Source: Aeromicrobium erythreum (GTDB lineage Bacteria > Actinomycetota > Actinomycetes > Propionibacteriales > Nocardioidaceae). From it: 64,000 bases of DNA. The first letter of the stretch is position 1. Every line of letters starts with the position of its first letter. The stretch spans positions 930,001 through 994,000 of the forward strand of contig NZ_CP011502.1 of assembly GCF_001509405.1 (NCBI RefSeq), given 5' to 3'. Under the pieces are notes generated by a model. The model was not told where the DNA came from, made no database searches, and was given only the letters and a program-made list of their open reading frames with translations. Positions 7,526 through 16,216 of the stretch are shown piece after piece. The translations under genes were made by a program, and so were the position numbers.

Positions 7526-8602
7526 TCAGGACGCGTCGCGGGTCGGGTAGTCGGTGTAGCCCTCGGCGCCACCGCCGTAGAAGGTGTCCGGGTTCGGCTC
7601 GTTCAGCTCCGTGCCGTCGCGCCAGCGCTCGACGAGGTCGGGGTTGGCGAGGAACGGACGGCCGACGGCCACCAGGTCGGCGAGCCCGCCGTCGACGATG
7701 TGCTTCACCTCGTCGAGGTCGGTCACCTGCGAGAAGCCCGTGTTCGCGACGACCGTGCCGCCGAAGCGCGTGCGCAGGTCCTGGAACAGCTCGCCCTCGG
7801 GGTCGCCGAGGATGCTCAGGTAGGCGATGCCGAGGTCGGCGATGCCGTCGACCAGCGCCTCGTAGGTGGCGCGGGTGTCGTCGGGGTCGGTCTCGAGGAC
7901 GCCCTGGATGTTGTGCGCGGGGGAGATGCGCAGACCGACCTTCTCGGCCCCGATCGCCTCGGCCACGGCCCGCACGACGTCGATCGTCAGGCGTGCCCGG
8001 TTCTCGGGGCTTCCGCCGTACTCGTCGGTGCGCTCGTTCGTCGACGGTGCGAGGAACTGGTGCAGGACGTACCCGTTCGCGCCGTGCACCTCCACGCCGT
8101 CGAGGCCGGCCTCGACCGCGTTGCGCGCTGCCTGCACGAACTCCTCGACCAGTCCGGGCACCTCCGACGTCTCCAGGGCGCGCGGCTCGACGTGGGGCTT
8201 CTGCCCGTCGGCCGTCACCATCTCCCCGGGGGCCGTGAGGGCGCTCGGGGCGACGGTCTCGAGTCCGTCCTTGTTGTCGGGGTGCGCGATGCGACCCACG
8301 TGCATCAGCTGCGCGACGATGCGGCCGTCGCGCGCGTGCACGGCGTCGGCGACCTTGCGCCAGCCCGCGACCTGCTCGGACGAGTGCAGACCCGGCGTGT
8401 CGAGGTAGCCCTGGCCCACGGCCGAGGGCTGCGTGCCCTCGGTGACGATCAGGCCGGCACCGGCGCGCTGCCCGTAGTACGTGGCGGCGAGGTCGCCGGG
8501 CACGCCGCCTGCCTCCGCACGGTTGCGCGTGAGCGGCGCCATGACGAAGCGCTGCGGCAGCGTCCAGGCGCCGACGGTGATCGGGTCGAAGACGGTGGTC
8601 AT
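7526..8602 (-). CDS. Old yellow enzyme family ene-reductase
   Basis: A 358-residue TIM-barrel flavoprotein of the NemA/XenB type. Visible hallmarks: PLTRNRA near the N-terminus (FMN contact), QLMHVGRIAHP, the VEVHGANGYVLHQFLAP stretch, NERTDEYGGSPENRARL and the C-terminal VAVGRPFLANPDL phosphate-binding loop. These enzymes use NAD(P)H through FMN to reduce activated alkenes, nitro compounds and nitrate esters. The start at 8602 (MTTVFDPI) is chosen because AAGGAGAG lies just upstream; a longer in-frame start at 8659 has no such site. It is the first gene of a two-gene unit with the renalase-like protein. Its natural substrate is unknown. Confidence 0.92.
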   Translation of the reverse strand: MTTVFDPITVGAWTLPQRFVMAPLTRNRAEAGGVPGDLAATYYGQRAGAGLIVTEGTQPSAVGQGYLDTPGLHSSEQVAGWRKVADAVHARDGRIVAQLMHVGRIAHPDNKDGLETVAPSALTAPGEMVTADGQKPHVEPRALETSEVPGLVEEFVQAARNAVEAGLDGVEVHGANGYVLHQFLAPSTNERTDEYGGSPENRARLTIDVVRAVAEAIGAEKVGLRISPAHNIQGVLETDPDDTRATYEALVDGIADLGIAYLSILGDPEGELFQDLRTRFGGTVVANTGFSQVTDLDEVKHIVDGGLADLVAVGRPFLANPDLVERWRDGTELNEPNPDTFYGGGAEGYTDYPTRDAS

Positions 8603-8783
8603 CTCTCTCCTTCGGATCGGGTACGGGCGGCGGCGGTCGGCCGCGCCCATCTCCTTCACTGTTCAACCGAATCGGCGCCTCCGCACGTCGAACCCCGGGC
8701 CTGTGGCCGGACTCATGGCGACGCACCGAGCGGCGGCTGCGGACGGATCGGCCGGTTCGTCCCCACGAGGGCAGGACGCGACC

Positions 8784-8789
8784 TACTGT
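8784..8789 (+). promoter_or_regulatory. -10 box for leaderless GH43-type gene
   Basis: TACTGT followed by 6 nt and ATG 8796. No Shine-Dalgarno sequence is present. Confidence 0.5.
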
Positions 8790-8795
8790 CACTCC

Positions 8796-10865
8796 ATGAG
8801 GACTGGACGGATCGTGGTCGCCGTGGCGACCGCCCTCGTGCTCGCGGCGGTCCCCGCCACGGGCGCGTCGCCGAAGAAGCCGAACGACTGGCTGAAGCCC
8901 GGGGTGCCGCTGCAGGGACAGCAGCACCCCGACCCGAGCGCGGTCTCCCTCGGTCCGTACGTGCTCGCGACGTCGACGAACCACGGCGGCAGCGACCTGC
9001 CCTTCGTCTGGTCCGGCGACCTCAGCCTCTGGACGGCCCGCACGCAGTACGCCGACGGCAACCGCACGCGCGACGGCGAGGGCCGCGGCTTCTTCAACGA
9101 CGGGATCGACGCACCGCGCTGGGGCTCGTACGCGTCGTGCACGGAGACGCCCCGCACCCGCTCGGGCTGCGACCCGCGCGAGATGTGGGCGCCCGGCTTC
9201 GACTTCGTGGGCGGACGGTGGGTGCTGTTCAGCGCCGTGAAGGTGTCCGACCGCTACTCCTCCTACGGCCGCTTCGCGATCTACCGCGCAGCGTCGTCGG
9301 TCGCGACGGGCCTCTACTCGTCCGTCTCCTCCTCGCCGATCGTGCGCACCGACACGCGCCGCGACCCGGCCGGCGTCATCGACCCGGAGGTGTTCACCGA
9401 CCCCGCGAACAACCGCCCCTACCTGCTCTACAAGACGGAGGGCAACCTGCAGGGCAACCTGCCGACCCTCTGGTCGCGCCGGCTCGACTCCAGCGGCACG
9501 CGCTTCCTCAAGGGGTCCAAGCCCGTGCGGCTGCTCACGACCCCGCGCGGCTCCTGGGAGGGCCGCGTCGTCGAGAACCCGTCCATGGCGAAGGTGAACG
9601 GCGTCTACGTCCTCTTCTACTCCGGCAACGAGTACACGAGCACCCGCTACGCGACCGGCTACGCGGTGTGCAAGCGCGGTCCGTCGGCGCCCTGCACGCG
9701 TCCCGGGTCGAACCGGCTGCTCACGTCGGCGCGCGGCTCGTACGGCCCGGGCGGTGCGGACGCCCTGACCGACGCCCGAGGTCGCCACCTGCTCGCGTAC
9801 CACGCCTACCCGACGGCCAGCGGCAGCACCGGCACCGGTGGCCGGACCCTGCGCACCGCCGAGTTCACGGTCGACCCGCGCACGAAGCGCGTCTCGATCC
9901 GGCAGCGGGCCGTCGCCGCCGCGCCCGGTCGCGAGGGTGGCACGTGGTTCGGCGGCAACGGCGCCTTCACCCGCGTCAAGCAGGACGCGAGCGGCGCGTT
10001 CGTGCCGTTCGTCGCCGACCTGAACCACGACGGCATCGACGACGTCGGCTACTACGGCGGCTGGGGTCGGGCGGACGCCGCACGCCTCGGAGCCAAGGGG
10101 GCCCGGACGCTGCAGTCGGGCTCGGCGGCGCTGGTGCGCCAGGCCGGTGCGTTCGTGCCCGTCTCCGGCGACTTCGACGGCGACGGTCACACCGACGTCT
10201 ACTGGTACCAGCCCGGCGCCGACCCGCACAACGACTTCCTCGACCCGCGCAACAAGCGCCACTACGAGCCGAACGCCCGCCGTGACGAGCTGTGGCTGTC
10301 CCGGGCCGGCGGCTGGCAGAAGATCCCGCTCGCGCAGGACCGGACCGCCGTCCCGATCGTCGCGAACGTCGACGGACGCCCCGGCGACGAGCTGTGGTGG
10401 TACGTGCCCGGCAAGGCGTCGGACGAGCGGTGGACCTGGGACGCGGCGGCCGGCACGATGGCGCGCCGCCAGGGCGACATCCCCGGGCCGGGCACCACGG
10501 CCCCGGCCGTCGCCGACTTCGACGCCGACGGGTTCGACGACCTGCTCTGGTACGTGCCGGGGCAGGCGCGGGCGACGGTCTGGTGGAAGGGCTCCTCGGC
10601 CGCCCGCACGTCCTTCGCCGTCGACTCGGCGACCCGCACGGCCGGTCGCGTCCCGGTCGCGGGCGACTTCGACCGCTCGACGCCGGGCGCGGAGGTGCTC
10701 TGGTACGGGCCCCGCTCGGTCAGCGAGGTGCAGTGGTCCACGCTGCGGCGCACGGGTACGCCCAAGGTCACGTCGGTGCGCTCGTTCGACGGCGGCGCCG
10801 TCTACCAGGCCGTCGTCGGCGACTACGACGGCGACGGGACCGACGACATCAGCTGGTTCGGGTGA
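8796..10865 (+). CDS. Secreted GH43-type glycoside hydrolase with FG-GAP repeats
   Basis: A 689-residue exported protein. Residues 1-27 form a signal peptide (MRTGRIVVAVATALVLAAVP, cleavage near ATGASP). Residues about 38-370 look like a five-bladed propeller of glycoside hydrolase family 43: the HPDPSAV motif carries the candidate catalytic base, REMWAPGF fits the second conserved segment, and DPEVFTDPANNRPYLLYK the third acid residue region. GH43 enzymes remove arabinose or xylose units from plant polysaccharides. The C-terminal part has repeated DLNHDGIDDVGYYGG-, DFDGDGHTDVYWY- and DYDGDGTDDISWFG-like units, calcium-binding FG-GAP/VCBS repeats likely used for surface attachment or sugar binding. 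The start is supported by the leaderless promoter. Confidence 0.82.
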   Translation: MRTGRIVVAVATALVLAAVPATGASPKKPNDWLKPGVPLQGQQHPDPSAVSLGPYVLATSTNHGGSDLPFVWSGDLSLWTARTQYADGNRTRDGEGRGFFNDGIDAPRWGSYASCTETPRTRSGCDPREMWAPGFDFVGGRWVLFSAVKVSDRYSSYGRFAIYRAASSVATGLYSSVSSSPIVRTDTRRDPAGVIDPEVFTDPANNRPYLLYKTEGNLQGNLPTLWSRRLDSSGTRFLKGSKPVRLLTTPRGSWEGRVVENPSMAKVNGVYVLFYSGNEYTSTRYATGYAVCKRGPSAPCTRPGSNRLLTSARGSYGPGGADALTDARGRHLLAYHAYPTASGSTGTGGRTLRTAEFTVDPRTKRVSIRQRAVAAAPGREGGTWFGGNGAFTRVKQDASGAFVPFVADLNHDGIDDVGYYGGWGRADAARLGAKGARTLQSGSAALVRQAGAFVPVSGDFDGDGHTDVYWYQPGADPHNDFLDPRNKRHYEPNARRDELWLSRAGGWQKIPLAQDRTAVPIVANVDGRPGDELWWYVPGKASDERWTWDAAAGTMARRQGDIPGPGTTAPAVADFDADGFDDLLWYVPGQARATVWWKGSSAARTSFAVDSATRTAGRVPVAGDFDRSTPGAEVLWYGPRSVSEVQWSTLRRTGTPKVTSVRSFDGGAVYQAVVGDYDGDGTDDISWFG

Positions 10866-10913
10866 GCGGCGCGACACGACAGGGCAGGTGACCCCGGGGG
10901 ACCGGTGGGTGCC

Positions 10914-10919
10914 TAGGCT
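10914..10919 (+). promoter_or_regulatory. -10 box for leaderless acyltransferase gene
   Basis: TAGGCT followed by 6 nt and GTG 10926, with no Shine-Dalgarno sequence. Confidence 0.5.
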
Positions 10920-10925
10920 GGCTCG

Positions 10926-12086
10926 GTGAGCAAGCGCATCGAGTTCCCGTACCTGGACGGCCTGCGTGGCCTGGCCGCCCTGTCGGTGGTGCTGTACCAC
11001 ACGTTCCTCTACACGGGCGAGCGTGGCGACGCGTACCGTGCGATGCCGACGTGGTCGTGGGCGATCAGCTCCGGCTACGTCGGGGTCGCCATCTTCATCG
11101 TGCTGTCGGGCTACCTGCTCATGCTCCCCGTGGCGACGAACCCCGAGGGTCTGCGCTTCCGTCGCGGCACCTGGGACTTCGTCAAGCGACGCAGCCGGCG
11201 CATCCTCCCGCCGTACTACTTCTCGCTGCTCATGGCACTGGTGCTCATCTGGTTCGTCCCGATCATGGGCGAGCCCCGCAACACCCAGTGGGACACCAAG
11301 ATCCCCGTGACGACCGAGGGACTGGTCTCGCACCTGCTGATGGTGCACAACCTCGACCGCGACTGGTTCGGCGAGATCAACGGACCGCTGTGGAGCGTCG
11401 CCGCCGAGTTCCAGATCTACTTCATCATGGCGCTCGTGCTGCTGCCGCTGTTCCGGCTGGTGCCCCCGTCGCTGGTCGTGCTGGTGACGGCGGTCTGGAC
11501 CGGCTGGCTGGCGATCGGCGGCAGCTACGAGTTCATGCACCCCTGGTACATCTGCCTGTTCGCCGCGGGCATGTGGGCCGCGCAGCTGACCCTGAGGCCC
11601 GGCGCCGACAAGGTCGCCCGCTGGGTGGGCCTGGCGCTCCTGCTCGCCGCGCCGGTGGCGCTCTTCGTCGCCCGCAGCGCGAAGATCAACCACCGCGACT
11701 GGCTGTACAAGACGACCTACTGGCCCGAGATGGCCCTGGGCCTCGCCGTCGCGGCACTGCTCGTGTGGGCCGGCCACGTCTACCTGCGCGGTGACCGTCC
11801 CGCGGTGCTGCGGCTCCTCTCGAGCGCTCCGCTGCTGCGGCTCGGCCTGTTCTCCTACACGCTCTACCTGTGCCACAGCCCGCTGATCGGCCTGGCGAAC
11901 CTCCTGCTGCTGCCCCTCGGCCTCAGCACCGTCACGCAGTACTTCGTGCTGACGTTCCTCGTGGTCCCCGTCGTGATGGTGATCTGCTACGGCTTCTACC
12001 TGCTCGTCGAGCGGCACTTCCTCAACACGCGTCAGCGCCACGTCGCGGAGGAGGAGCAGCCCGAGGGACGCCCCGCGGCGACCTGA
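10926..12086 (+). CDS. Integral membrane acyltransferase (acyltransferase 3 family)
   Basis: A 386-residue polytopic membrane protein. The N-terminus has the family signature YLDGLRGLAALSVVLYHTF, in which the His is thought catalytic, followed by about ten hydrophobic segments and the typical LLRLGLFSYTLYLCHSPL block near residue 310. Such proteins (OafA/NolL type) move acyl groups from cytoplasmic donors to sugars of cell-wall or surface glycans, or to secondary metabolites. No glycan-synthesis genes adjoin it, so the acceptor is unknown. The GTG start is set by the leaderless promoter. It ends 62 nt before the tRNA-Pro. Confidence 0.85.
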   Translation: MSKRIEFPYLDGLRGLAALSVVLYHTFLYTGERGDAYRAMPTWSWAISSGYVGVAIFIVLSGYLLMLPVATNPEGLRFRRGTWDFVKRRSRRILPPYYFSLLMALVLIWFVPIMGEPRNTQWDTKIPVTTEGLVSHLLMVHNLDRDWFGEINGPLWSVAAEFQIYFIMALVLLPLFRLVPPSLVVLVTAVWTGWLAIGGSYEFMHPWYICLFAAGMWAAQLTLRPGADKVARWVGLALLLAAPVALFVARSAKINHRDWLYKTTYWPEMALGLAVAALLVWAGHVYLRGDRPAVLRLLSSAPLLRLGLFSYTLYLCHSPLIGLANLLLLPLGLSTVTQYFVLTFLVVPVVMVICYGFYLLVERHFLNTRQRHVAEEEQPEGRPAAT

Positions 12087-12105
12087 GCCCCGCCCCCACG
12101 GGGCT
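12086..12105 (+). terminator. Short GC hairpin after the acyltransferase gene
   Basis: agccccg (12086-12092) pairs with cggggct (12099-12105) around a 6-nt loop. There is no clear T-run, so it is a weak candidate. A TACACT at 12105-12110 directly after it could be the -10 box of tRNA-Pro. Confidence 0.35.
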
Positions 12106-12147
12106 ACACTCGTGCCTCGCCCCACCGCGCCGTCCGCGCGGGGGCAT

Positions 12148-12224
12148 CGGGATGTAGCGCAGCTTGGTAGCGCATCCGCTTTGGGAGCGGAGGGTCGCAG
12201 GTTCAAATCCTGTCATCCCGACCA
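12148..12224 (+). tRNA. tRNA-Pro (anticodon TGG)
   Basis: Acceptor cgggatg/catcccg, anticodon stem CCGCT/AGCGG around a loop giving TGG, T-arm gcagg-ttcaaat-cctgt. The gene encodes its 3' ACCA (12221-12224). It reads CCA/CCG and related proline codons. Confidence 0.95.
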
Positions 12225-12260
12225 CGCGGTCGCCCGACGAGCGTCTCGGTGGGACGCGGT

Positions 12261-12902
12261 CTAGGAGACCGCTCCCAGACGACGTGCGAGGGTGGCGACG
12301 CCGTCCCCCTCGAGCTCGCCGAGGGCCTGGGACCGACCCGCGACGGCCATGAGGAGCGCCTCGCCCGGCCCGCGGACCTCCCGGCCGTCGCCGCGCTCCC
12401 ACGAGAGGTCGGTCGTGACGAGGCGGAGCCCCCGGGCGTGGCCGCGCGCCGGCAGCGTCGGGGCCCTGAGCGCGAAGTCCAGGGCGACCGTCAGACGGTC
12501 CTCGGGGATGGTGCGGACCCGACCGGTCGCACGGCGGACGTCCTGCTGGTGGATGAGCCCGTCGGTGAGCGCGATGGCCCCGCCGAAGCCCGACGTCAGC
12601 CCGCGCGGCCTGGACGACCTCGCCACGAGGCCGACGACCTCGGGGACGGTCAGGTCCGCGTAGCGCTCCAGCACGTGCTGGTTCACGGCATCGACCCTCA
12701 GGCCGCCCCGCAGGAACGCGCCGGGCAGGCCGCTCCAGCCGAGTTCGTCGTAGCTGACGACGTGGACGACCACGTCCCGCACGGTCCAGCCCTCGCAGAG
12801 CGACGGCCGGTGCCACTCCTCGGGGGACAGCGACGTGACGAGGGCGTGTAGGTCGGCCCTCTCCGCGACGGCCAGGTCGGTGACGTTCGGCTTCGCTGCC
12901 AT
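12261..12902 (-). CDS. Mycothiol-dependent DinB-superfamily protein (maleylpyruvate isomerase family)
   Basis: A 213-residue cytosolic protein. The early EEWHRPSLCEGWTVRDVVVHV segment is the hallmark of the TIGR03083/MDMPI N-terminal four-helix bundle, where the first His of the metal triad lies in the VVHVVSYDE region and a later LIHQQDVRRA segment supplies further ligands. Family members use zinc and mycothiol for isomerisation, detoxification or thiol transfer in Actinobacteria. The specific substrate cannot be told. Monocistronic; the upstream 290 bp carry nothing recognisable besides the promoter of the next operon. Confidence 0.82.
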   Translation of the reverse strand: MAAKPNVTDLAVAERADLHALVTSLSPEEWHRPSLCEGWTVRDVVVHVVSYDELGWSGLPGAFLRGGLRVDAVNQHVLERYADLTVPEVVGLVARSSRPRGLTSGFGGAIALTDGLIHQQDVRRATGRVRTIPEDRLTVALDFALRAPTLPARGHARGLRLVTTDLSWERGDGREVRGPGEALLMAVAGRSQALGELEGDGVATLARRLGAVS

Positions 12903-13136
12903 GGGTACAGGGTCCTGTCTCGGGAGGGATCAGGGCGATCATCGCCCGACGGCCGCCCGTCGCGCCAGGCAGGGCGACGGACGGCGTCGGCCCTCCCGCG
13001 TCGTGCGACCGGGGAGCCGCAGGTGCACGTCCGGGTCTGGTTTCTGCGCCGGGCTGGGACGGTCCGCGACGCCTGTGCCGGCAGGCCTGGCGCGGGCGCA
13101 GGGACCCTGCCGCAGGGCCTGCGCGCGTGCCCCGTC

Positions 13137-13160
13137 GTTACGGACCCAGGCCCACGGGTA
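13137..13160 (+). promoter_or_regulatory. SigB/SigF-type promoter candidate of the stress operon
   Basis: GTTA (13137-13140), a 15-nt spacer and GGGTA (13156-13160) followed by C match the consensus of group-3 sigma factors of Actinobacteria (GTTT-N14-16-GGGTAT). It predicts a leader of roughly 25 nt before ATG 13195. Confidence 0.55.
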
Positions 13161-13194
13161 CGAGGTGAGTCACCATCCCACCACGGAGGACCTC

Positions 13195-13863
13195 ATGACC
13201 CAACCGCATGACTGGACCTCGGAGCCGAGCTCCGCAGACCCCCGCGAGACCCGCCTCACCGAGCCGATCGGTGAGGTCCTGGACCAACCCGGGACCGACC
13301 AGGCGCCACTGCCCCCGCTCGACCCCGCCGGGGACACCGCGCACAGTGGCACGACGGACCAGGCGAAGCAGGCCGCGTCCACCGCCCAGGACCAGGCCGC
13401 CCACGTGGCCTCCACCGCCAAGGACGAGGCCGCGAGCGTGGCGGCCGAGGCCAAGGACAAGGCCGCCAGCCTGGTCGACGAGGCCCGCCAGCAGGTCCAG
13501 GAGCAGTCCCGGACCCAGCTGCAGGCCCTGTCGTCGCGACTCGGGGAGCTCGGTGACGAGCTCGAGTCGATGGCCGGCGCCAGCGACCAGCAGGGCGCGG
13601 CCACCGAGCTCGCCCACCAGCTCGCCACGCAGGTGCGCGGCCTGGGCCGCCACCTCGACGGACGGGAGCCGACCGCCGTCCTCGACGACGTCCGTTCCTT
13701 CGCACGCCGCCGACCCGGGACCTTCCTCCTGGGCGCGGCAGCCGCCGGTGTGGTCGCCGGACGGCTCGCGCGCGGCGCGAAGGCGTCGCCCGGCACCAGC
13801 GGCCAGCACACGGCGTCGCCGACGTCGGTCGGCACAGCCGGCACCGGAGGTGTCACGGCGTGA
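13195..13863 (+). CDS. LEA-like stress protein with C-terminal membrane anchor
   Basis: A 222-residue protein with no catalytic motif. Residues about 55-105 are Ala/Lys/Asp/Glu-rich heptad or 11-mer repeats (TAQDQAAHVASTAKDEAASV, AEAKDKAASLVDEARQQ) like late-embryogenesis-abundant proteins and apolipoprotein-type amphipathic helices. A Gly/Ala-rich hydrophobic segment FLLGAAAAGVVAGRLARG near residue 180 may associate with the membrane. The start is fixed by GGAGG at about 13186. Its stop overlaps the next start (GTGA). Position at the head of a holin-like/DUF3618/YihY operon and the SigB-type promoter suggest envelope protection under stress; this is inference. Confidence 0.7.
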   Translation: MTQPHDWTSEPSSADPRETRLTEPIGEVLDQPGTDQAPLPPLDPAGDTAHSGTTDQAKQAASTAQDQAAHVASTAKDEAASVAAEAKDKAASLVDEARQQVQEQSRTQLQALSSRLGELGDELESMAGASDQQGAATELAHQLATQVRGLGRHLDGREPTAVLDDVRSFARRRPGTFLLGAAAAGVVAGRLARGAKASPGTSGQHTASPTSVGTAGTGGVTA

Positions 13864-14279
13864 GCACCGAGCCCGCACCCGGTGCCGCGCAGCCCCAGGA
13901 CGACGAGCGCTCGATCGGCGCGATCGTCGGTGACATCGCCGACGACCTCAGCACGATGGTCCGCTCCGAGCTCGAGCTCGCGAAGGCCGAGGTGACCCAG
14001 GAGGTCGCCAAGGCCGGCAAGGCCGGCGGCGCCTTCGGTGGCGCAGCGGTCAGCGGCTGGTTCGCGCTGCTGTTCCTGTCGCTGTTCGTGATGTACCTGC
14101 TCGACGACGCGATGGAGACGGCCTGGGCCGCGCTCATCGTGTTCGGCGTCTGGACGCTCGCCGCCGTCGCCCTCGCGCTGTTCGGCCGAGCCAAGGCGCG
14201 AGACATCCGCAACCCGATCGACCCCACCCGCAGGAACCTCAAGGAGGACGTGTCATGGGCCACGAACCGCAACAGCTGA
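13860..14279 (+). CDS. Phage-holin-3-6-like membrane protein
   Basis: A 139-residue protein with an acidic amphipathic N-terminal region (SIGAIVGDIADDLSTMVRSE, then LELAKAEVTQEVAKAGKAGG), two transmembrane segments at about 60-80 and 85-110, and a basic tail. This is the layout of the Putative Actinobacterial Holin-X family (PF07332), a chromosomal rather than phage family found in stress operons. It overlaps the upstream gene by 4 nt and the downstream DUF3618 gene by 25 nt, showing translational coupling. Likely a membrane-stress component; molecular role unknown. Confidence 0.82.
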   Translation: MSTEPAPGAAQPQDDERSIGAIVGDIADDLSTMVRSELELAKAEVTQEVAKAGKAGGAFGGAAVSGWFALLFLSLFVMYLLDDAMETAWAALIVFGVWTLAAVALALFGRAKARDIRNPIDPTRRNLKEDVSWATNRNS

Positions 14280-14824
14280 CCGAGCAGGACCTGCAGGAGA
14301 GCAGGCGCAACCTCTCCCGCGACGTCGACGCGCTGGCCGAGAAGGTCAGCCCCGGCCGCGCGGTCCACCGTCGCGTCGAGGGCGCGAGGACCAAGGTCAC
14401 GAGCGCGAAGGACAAGCTCATGGGATCGGCGCAGGACGCCGGCAGCTCCCTGGGCGACGCCACCTCCTCGGCCGGTGACAGCGTGAGCGGTGCCGTCGAC
14501 GGCCTCACGTCCCGGGCCGAGGGGAGCCCGCTCGCTGCGGGGCTCGTCGCCTTCGGGCTCGGTCTCGTGGTCTCCTCGCTGATCCCGCCGAGCGACAAGG
14601 AGGCCCAGGCTGCGAGCCGTGTCGTCGACGCGGCCAAGGAGCATGCGCAGCCGGTGCTCGACGAGGCCAAGGACGCCGGCCAGCAGGTCGCGCAGCACCT
14701 GACGGAGGAGGCCAAGCACGCCGCCTCGGACGTGAAGGAGTCCGCACAGGAGTCCGCCTCGACCGTCCAGCAGCAGGGCCAGGAGGCCGCCGACGCCGTG
14801 AAGGACGACGCACCCGGCACCTGA
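14255..14824 (+). CDS. DUF3618 membrane protein with LEA-like tail
   Basis: A 189-residue protein. The opening ESRRNLSRDVDALAEKVSPG is the DUF3618 signature (usually ARRELGxTVDALxxK). One hydrophobic segment, LAAGLVAFGLGLVVSSLIP, lies at about 93-111. The remaining 75 residues are Ala/Lys/Glu/Gln-rich amphipathic repeats (LDEAKDAGQQVAQHLTEEAK) like those in the protein at 13195. DUF3618 genes regularly follow PF07332 genes in Actinobacteria. Function unproven; probably membrane-tethered and stress-related. Confidence 0.82.
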   Translation: MGHEPQQLTEQDLQESRRNLSRDVDALAEKVSPGRAVHRRVEGARTKVTSAKDKLMGSAQDAGSSLGDATSSAGDSVSGAVDGLTSRAEGSPLAAGLVAFGLGLVVSSLIPPSDKEAQAASRVVDAAKEHAQPVLDEAKDAGQQVAQHLTEEAKHAASDVKESAQESASTVQQQGQEAADAVKDDAPGT

Positions 14825-14903
14825 CCCGCACCACTCTGGTCCGGTCGGTCCTGCACAGCAGGGCCGACCGGACCGGTCGAGCCACCGAGAGCGAGAGAGC
14901 CCC

Positions 14904-15965
14904 ATGTCCCGACACCCCCGCACCGCCGAACCTCGACACAGCGACCCCGACCCCGACGACGAGCGCAAGCCCGAGTCGCCGACCGACCTCGGACGTCGCT
15001 CGTGGACGTACGTCGCCCGCAAGGCCGTCCGGGAGTTCTCCGACGACCAGTGCACCGACCTCGCCGCCGCCCTGACCTACTACGCCGTCCTGGCCCTGTT
15101 CCCCGCGGTGATCGCCCTGACGTCGCTGCTCGGGCTGCTCGGGCAGGGACGATCGACGATCCAGGCCCTGCTCGACGTCGTCGGGAGCGTCGCGCCAGCG
15201 TCCGTCGTCGACACGGTGCGGCCGACGATCGAGTCGTTCGCGGACGCGCCCGGCGCCGGGATCGCCCTCGTCGTCGGACTGCTCGGGGCCTTGTGGTCGG
15301 CGTCCGGGTACGTCAACGCGTTCGGGCGTGCCATGAACCGGGTCTATGAGATCCGCGAGGGCCGGCCGGTCTGGAAGCTGCGGCCGGTGATGCTGCTCGT
15401 GACCGTCGTGACGCTGGTCCTGGTGGCGCTGGTCGCGCTGGCCCTCGTGCTCACCGGCCCGGTGGCGCAGGCCGTCGGCGACGCTGTCGGCCTCGGCTCC
15501 ACGGTCGTCATGGTCTGGGACGTCGCCAAGTGGCCGGTCGTCGTGCTGGTCGTGGTGCTCGTGGTCGCGATCCTGTACTACGCCACCCCGAACGTCCGCC
15601 AGCCCAGCTTCCGGTGGATCAGCGTCGGCGCCGCGTTCGCGATCGTCGTCTGGGCGCTCGCGTCGCTCGCGTTCGGCTTCTACGTCGCCACGTTCGCCAG
15701 CTACAGCTCCACGTACGGGTCCCTCGCGGGCGTCGTCGTGTTCCTGCTGTGGCTCTGGATCACGAACCTCGCCCTCCTGCTCGGTGCGGAGGTCGACGCC
15801 GAGCTCGAGCGTGGTCGTGAGCTGCAGGCGGGTCTCGCCGCCGAGCGCGAGATCCAGCTGCCGCCGCGCGACGAGCGCGGCATCGAGAAGGCGCAGGAGA
15901 AGGAGCGCGAGGACGAGCGGAGGGGCCGGGCGATCCGCGATGAGGCGGACGGACGGGACGACTGA
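14904..15965 (+). CDS. YihY/BrkB family inner membrane protein
   Basis: A 353-residue protein with six predicted transmembrane segments. Family marks are ALTYYAVLALFPAVIALTSL, VGLLGALWSASGYVNAFGRA, the YYATPNVRQPSFRWISVGA block and YSSTYGSLAGVVVFLLWLWI. N- and C-termini are highly charged, and the C-terminal 45 residues are an Arg/Glu-rich cytosolic helix. The family was once misnamed RNase BN; its true role (possibly envelope integrity or transport) is unknown. It lies 79 nt after the DUF3618 gene and is probably in the same operon. Confidence 0.9.
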   Translation: MSRHPRTAEPRHSDPDPDDERKPESPTDLGRRSWTYVARKAVREFSDDQCTDLAAALTYYAVLALFPAVIALTSLLGLLGQGRSTIQALLDVVGSVAPASVVDTVRPTIESFADAPGAGIALVVGLLGALWSASGYVNAFGRAMNRVYEIREGRPVWKLRPVMLLVTVVTLVLVALVALALVLTGPVAQAVGDAVGLGSTVVMVWDVAKWPVVVLVVVLVVAILYYATPNVRQPSFRWISVGAAFAIVVWALASLAFGFYVATFASYSSTYGSLAGVVVFLLWLWITNLALLLGAEVDAELERGRELQAGLAAEREIQLPPRDERGIEKAQEKEREDERRGRAIRDEADGRDD

Positions 15966-15983
15966 CCGACCGGGGTGTCGCGG

Positions 15984-16127
15984 TCAGCGACCGACGGACT
16001 CCAGCAGCCGGTCGAGGACGGTGAGCCCGCCGACGAGGACCGCGCTGACCGCCGACCACACCGGGCTCGGGCGCGGCGCGGGCGCCGGGCGCACGAGCGA
16101 CGTCGGGAGCGAGGTCGTGGTCTGCAT
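15984..16127 (-). CDS. Small hypothetical protein
   Basis: A 47-residue frame beginning MQTTTSLPTSLVRP and ending in LTVLDRLLESVGR, with a weakly hydrophobic middle (SAVSAVLVGGLTVL). It lies between convergent yihY and the response regulator gene. Codon use is like that of real genes here, but no ribosome binding site is clear. No function can be proposed. Confidence 0.45.
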   Translation of the reverse strand: MQTTTSLPTSLVRPAPAPRPSPVWSAVSAVLVGGLTVLDRLLESVGR

Positions 16128-16216
16128 GGCAGAAGGGTGCCACACGGCCCAGTCAGGGGAAGGCGAAGGGCCCGACGCGGACGGACGAAGGTCCCGAGAG
16201 CCGGCGTCGAGGATCG

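Noticed and set aside
6686-10285. 1199-residue plus-strand frame
   Set aside because: Runs antisense through two oxidoreductase genes and out of frame with the GH43-type gene; no recognisable domain.
7341-12206. 1621-residue minus-strand frame across four genes
   Set aside because: Low-complexity Arg/Gly/Asp-rich translation, antisense to recognised families on both sides; a high-GC artefact.
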